Shown piece by piece: positions 59,221 through 64,000 of a stretch of DNA of 64,000 bases. A model generated the notes under the pieces. The model saw only the letters and a program-made list of their open reading frames with translations, was not told the DNA's origin and made no database searches. The DNA comes from Gordius sp. MW1 (lineage: Eukaryota; Nematomorpha; Gordioida; Gordea; Gordiidae), in contig OZ038531.1 in NCBI GenBank assembly GCA_964036665.1, positions 17,856,168-17,920,167 of the forward strand. The letters run 5' to 3'. A program made the position numbers and the translations under genes. How positions within the stretch are numbered: position 1 is the stretch's first letter; each line of letters begins with the position of its first letter.

Positions 59221-60051
59221 TTAACAAGAACAATATATTATCAATGTTAGGTTAATAAACAAAATTGCTTCGAACTCATATCAGTAGAGGCATAGGCCCT
59301 TGAAAGGGGGGCACAGGGTATCGTACTCAGGATGGTTTAATCGAATTCCAAGCGGTCGCAATGATAAACACGACCGAAAAAACGACACGACGAAAAAAAA
59401 CGAAAAAGCGTTACGTTCGTTGCGTTAGGTTACGCGACATTAAACAAATGCAAAGTGACCCATAAATTGCATAGCAATTAAAAAAAATACAATCCCTCTT
59501 TATTAGTAAATTTTTTACACTTTTAAGCGCATTCTAATTTTTCTTACTTAAGAATAGAAACTTAAGGGAAAGGGAGGGTATAAAGAGGTATAAGCACATT
59601 TAAAACTTCTATTGTTATACTTATTTACAAAAATAGAAAAAATATTTTGTGACAAAATTAAGCATATAATTTTTATTATTTTTTAGCTGCTCTTTAAGTT
59701 TGTTATAAAATAGCGAATATATTACAAATGTTAAGTAATAATTAATTAACAATTGTATATGATTTAATTAACCCAATCCCTCATTGACGATATGATTAAC
59801 TAAAGATGAAAAAATATTAGATCCAATTAATGAATAAAAAAACTTTTATTCCAATTAAAATTTTACTCCAAATTTTGTAAGTCAAAAATTCAATAAGATT
59901 GTTATGTTTAAGGGGCAATAATTTTATTGTTTGACAATTGATTACTTGTGAAATTTAACATTATGCCTTTTTTAGTAAATAAAATATATTATAGATGGCG
60001 CTATTTCATTTCTCTTAAAGTTAAAAGTGGTGCTTTGATTTATATATATTA

Positions 60052-62336
60052 CTAGCTGACCCGGCAAACGTTGTTTTGCCATATTAGAAATATTTAAAAA
60101 AAAATTAAAAATTTAAATAAGAAAATTTAAAACTAACGCCCATGGTCGATGGAAGTTTTAATAAGTAATTTATAACAAAAGCCATTGCCTTAGGTATTAT
60201 AATTTGTTTGTTAATTTATATCATGCCCATTATATTATTTAGTCCAAATTTTTGGAACTTTTAAGTTTATGTTGCAATAAAAAAAAGGAAAAAATGACTT
60301 GCTTCTACCATATAAGCTAATAATTAATGATCTAACTAAAGATAGGGTGTACTATTTATAAATATAAAAATTGTTTTCTCCCAAATTTGAACCACCTTGA
60401 GGGAGGGGAAGAAAATGATGTAGCACATTTTGTAACATAATTGTGCTTAAATATCCAAACTCTCTTAATTTAATGCTTGCAATAAAAGAGTAAATGTTTG
60501 GCTTAATGACATCATTCTTTGCCTTTGTAAAGCCTACTAAAGGGTTGGATATAAATTGCTAAAATTGTAAAATTTGTTGATCGATGGAAGTTTTAATAAG
60601 TAATTTATTACAAAAGCCATTGCCTTAGGTATTATAATTTGTTTGTTAACTTATATCATGCCCATTATATTATTTAGTCCAAATTTTTGGAACTTTTAAG
60701 TTTATGTTGCATTAAAAAAAAGGAAAAAATGACTTGCTTCTACCATATAAGCTAATAATTAATGATCTAACTAAAGATAGGGTGTACTATTTATAAATAT
60801 AAAAATTGTTTTCTCCCAAATTTGAAACACCTTGAGGGAGGGGAAGAAAATGATGTAGCACATTTTGTAACATATTTGTGCTTAAATATCCAAACTCTCT
60901 TAATTTAATGCTTGCAATAAAAGAGTAAATGTTTGGCTTAATGACATCATTCTTTGCTTTTGTAAAGCCTACCAAAGGGTTGGATATAAATTGCTAAAAT
61001 TTGTTGATCGATGGAAGTTTTAATAAGTAATTTATAACAAAAGCCATTGCCTTAGGTATTATAATTTGTTTGTTAATTTATTTCATGCCCATTATATTAT
61101 TTAGTCCAAATTTTTGGAACTTTTAAGTTTATGTTGCATTAAAAAAAAGGAAAAAATGACTTGCTTCTACCATATAAGCTAATAATTAATGATCTAACTA
61201 AGATAGGGTGTACTATTTATAAATATAAAAATTGTTTTCTCCCAAATTTGAAACACCTTGAGGGAGGGGAAGAAAATGATGTAGCACATTTTGTAACATA
61301 ATTGTGCTTAAATATCCAAACTCTCTTAATTTAATACTTGCAGTAAACACAAAATGTTTGGCTTAATGACATCATTCTTTGCCTTTGTAAAGCCTACCAA
61401 AGGGTTGGATATAAATTGCTAAAATTGTAAAATTATATCATATTTGTTAACAAACGATGCTGCAAAAATATTATTTAATAAGTAGGTAGGTGTGAAATAT
61501 AAAAAAGATTTATTAATGATAACTTACAGAATCAAAGAATAATTTATAATGTAAATATAGGTGTATAGATTGATCCCTCGTATAAAATGCAGCGTGTGCG
61601 TTGCGTGTGTGAAGTAAATATTATAAACTTGAGCTCCCTTGCTCAATAGACGAATGAGAGGGCAGGACTACTAAAGAGGGGGGGGGGAGGGGTGTTGTAA
61701 AGGGAAAAGGAAATAACCAAGATGGTGGCTATAATTTTATGAATGTATAGTTATGGAATTTAAAACTACCAAAAAAAATTTAAAAACTCAACTAAACGAA
61801 AAATAACAAATATAATTGATATTTTTAAGGATGGTTAAAAAAAAACACAGGGGGGCAGGGAGGGGCGGATGCCCCCCTCGAAATCCAAAAATTTGTGGAA
61901 ATTTTTTTAAATAATTAAAACAAACACCAAATTTAAAAAAAAAATATGTTTTGCCCCCCCCCCCCCCTAATTAAACTCAACTTAAATTAATAAAGACACA
62001 ATGGCTTTGATATTTAATGTTTCAAAGTGGAAAATGCAACACATGCAACACATGCCTACTGCATTTATGATTTATGACACTACCTAACCTACACACGATA
62101 GATAAGATACGCAGCAGTAGGTTGATTGACGTTGGCAACGTCAAAACACATAAAACCTAATATCTCGAAAACTACTCGACCGATTTGGCTGAAACATATC
62201 TTAAAACACGCTCCGGAGTGTGGGAAATAAACTGTGAAATTTTGAGCCAAATCGGTCTGGTACTTCTCCAAAAAAGGTGGCGGCATACACACACACACAC
62301 ACACACACACACATAGTTTCATTTTTATATATAAGA
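60052..62336 (-). mobile_element. Non-autonomous Helitron with tandem cargo, 2.29 kb
   Basis: Minus strand: 5' end A/TCTTATATATAAAAATGAAA at 62336; 3' end CAGCTAG/T at 60052 with the GGCAAAACAACGTTTGCC hairpin. The first 250 bp resemble the short Helitron at 56517 (TG run, ACCGATTTGGCTCAAA). Most of the rest is three tandem copies of a 430-bp unit. A G-rich GGCAGGGAGGGG stretch (61855) and a C run (61950) lie near the 5' end. Confidence 0.85.
60146..61432 (-). repeat. Three tandem 430-bp units with an open minus frame
   Basis: Units start at TCGATGGAAGTTTTAATAAG at 60146, 60581 and 61008. In units 1 and 2 a minus frame runs through NPLVGFTKAKNDVIKPNIYS, FIASIKLREFGYLST and LPLPQG to a stop just before 60346 and 60787. 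In unit 3 it is broken by indels. The PNIYSFIASIKLRE part weakly recalls the PNIW-FI-LK segment near the C-terminus of some MULE/FLYWCH-associated proteins; this is a guess. Unit 2 has an in-frame ATG at 60975. Confidence 0.6.
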
Positions 62337-62513
62337 TTTGAAGAAGTAAAACTGAATGTATAAATTCTTTTTTGTTTTCTTATAGCCTATGCCTATCAAA
62401 AGGGAATTTGTGCTATATTTGGTGTTAAAATTTTTAAAATTATAATAGATAAATTGTTAATGCATTTAGGTACAAACATGTAAGAATTTTATAACATGTG
62501 CTCGTAGAGAAAC

Positions 62514-63279
62514 CAGAGATCAGATTGCCCGGCCCGTGGCAACTTTCCTGAATTTTTATTTTTGGCGGGCTTGGGCGGGCACGAAGAAGATAGGATTCGG
62601 GCAATTCGGGCTTAATGAGATTTTTTAGATAGTGTATTTTTTTGTTACTTTTCATTAAATTGCATATGAAAATGCTAAAATATCGCCATCCGTCCCCAAG
62701 TTATTTTTACAATTTTTGCCAGAACCCCTTTATTTCCATCAAGTCCCTGGCTAGGTTATGGAAAGGATTAAAATATTTATATTTATGCAGCCCTTTCATT
62801 GTTCGTAATTCGCATGTGCCGTCTATACATAGTACAAAATCGTCACGCCCAAATTGATACAACGCCTGAAAGTGTTAAATTTCATTCTAATATCATTTAA
62901 TTTTTTTATCAAATGATTTAACAAGGCTTCTCCAATTCGCCTTTATCATTCCCTTATCACTCATCGCTATCGCTAAGCTCAAATATTTTAGAAAGACCAA
63001 ATACTACGTTTTTTGACCAATTAGGATCAAAATTAAAGTACAAAAGTTTCATCTGAAAAAATCATTCGACTTTTAAATATTGAAAGAATTTGAGGTCGCA
63101 AAATTTCGGGCCTAACAGGCAAATTTAATATTTCGGGCCGGGCATTTCGGGCAACATTAATGTTTCGGCCGGCTCGGGCGGACACCAGAAGGGTTCGGGC
63201 GGGCTCGGGCGGGCAATGAAGTTAGAGAATTGAACCGGGCCGGGTTCGGGCAGAAAATTCCTAACAAATCTGACCTCTG
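62514..63279. mobile_element. hAT-type MITE with (TCGGGC)n subterminal repeats, 766 bp
   Basis: Exact 8-bp duplication AGAGAAAC at 62506-62513 and 63280-63287. Inverted ends CAGAGATCAGATT and CAGAGGTCAGATT. GGGCGGGCTCGGGC-like repeats lie inside both ends. The core (62680-62830) contains a piece that recurs inverted at 63838-63952. Confidence 0.85.
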
Positions 63280-63287
63280 AGAGAAAC

Positions 63288-64000
63288 TATTAAATGTTTA
63301 GATGGGTGGCCCGTCAACTTGCCAAAAACCATCATGCCGAATTGAATGTCCCAATGTTAAAAAATGTCCCCCAACAAAAAAGCATATTAATCATTCAATT
63401 TCGCATTAAAGTTATAATTTAGGTATTTTTTATAATAAAATTGATAATTATTATCAAATGTACTCAATTTAGAGCCTTCTTTATGATAATGGAGAGATAT
63501 TCGTTAATGTCCCAAGGTGAATTCGGCAAGATTGTTTTCAGCGAGTTGATAGGGCACCGTTTAGATGATATAAAAATAACTTTTCAATATAATTTAAATG
63601 CAATTTATGGAGAAAATTTTATATTTAAAGCAAAAAAGAAAGGTTAGGAAATAATTTATTATGATATAAATAGTAATATATAGTGATAAGGGTATAAAAA
63701 TGGACAATTGGGAATTGGGGAAGCTTTGTTAAACCGAATTTGATTTGTTAAAAAAGTAAATGATTTAAAATGAAATATAGCAATTGCAAGCATTGTGTGA
63801 ATTTGGACATGACGCTTTTGCATTATGCCTAGGCTACGAACAATGAAAGGACTATATAAATGTAAATATTTCAATCCTTTCCATGAACGTAGCTAGCTTG
63901 ATGGAAATAGAGGGGTTAGGGCAAATATTATAAAAATAACCCGGGGACGGGTGGCAACATCAAGTTTCTTAACTTTTTTTAGTATTTAAATATACAATCA
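63288..64000. other. Spacer with an inverted repeat copy
   Basis: 63838-63952 is the reverse complement of a stretch in the preceding MITE core (CCCGTCCCCGGGTTATTTTT, CTATTTCCATCAAG, GGAAAGGATTGAAATATTTA, CCTTTCATTGTTCG). No gene recognised; a 68-codon plus frame at 63441-63647 has no known motif. Confidence 0.4.

Noticed and set aside
62280..62314. (CA)n dinucleotide run as an independent microsatellite locus
   Set aside because: It is a fixed part of the Helitron 5' region; the same run occurs at the same place in the element at 56517.

Overview
Eukaryotic, AT-rich, transposon-dense DNA, almost certainly from an invertebrate animal. The evidence is spliced genes with very short GT-AG introns (many 30-48 bp), a secreted trypsin-type protease, a UAP56/DDX39B DEAD-box helicase with DECD box, and RTE-like LINEs, Ty3/gypsy, Helitron, MULE-like, hAT-like and mariner-like elements. 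FLYWCH-domain genes and GGGCGTAGCCAGG-type repeats would fit an arthropod, perhaps a hemipteran, but I cannot fix the taxon. I see no bacterial features.

Layout. 1.4-4.05 kb (-): an intact seven-exon trypsin-like protease. 4.35-18.36 kb: duplication unit 1, holding an intact eight-exon UAP56 gene (8.58-10.51 kb, -). Next to it are two adjacent insertions (10.53-13.86 and 13.88-16.41 kb) that carry small genes made of repeated mini-exons. 19.06-19.90 kb plus 40.96-50.04 kb: the second duplication unit, split by about 21 kb of later insertions. Its UAP56 copy (45.06-47.00 kb) is a pseudogene. 19.9-40.9 kb, the insert: a FLYWCH mini-exon gene, a Helitron-like element, a TIR-flanked FLYWCH fragment interrupted by an RTE LINE, a gypsy element with a chimeric retro-insertion in its 3' LTR, telomere-like hairpin MITEs, and a full-length LINE with one long ORF. 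50.0-64.0 kb: two large minus-strand Helitrons and one small one, a broken RTE copy, a palindrome with a hammerhead-like core, and a hAT-type MITE.

The most unusual content is a set of small genes whose exons are short (39-87 bp), mostly symmetric in phase 1 (one base of the split codon before the intron, two after) and often tandemly repeated, separated by 30-44 bp introns. Four loci share this architecture: 12.3-13.6, 14.06-14.41 (inverted second copy at 16.03-16.20), 20.07-20.84 and 26.9-27.4 kb. Three lie inside elements with terminal inverted repeats. Two of those are dated by comparison with the paralogous empty site in unit 2. This looks like transposon-borne cassette evolution of small proteins. 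All splice models are read from sequence alone and have no transcript support.

Because the tandem duplication gives two copies of one ancestral locus, several insertions can be defined to the base by an empty site in the other copy. That makes their boundaries and target-site duplications unusually secure.
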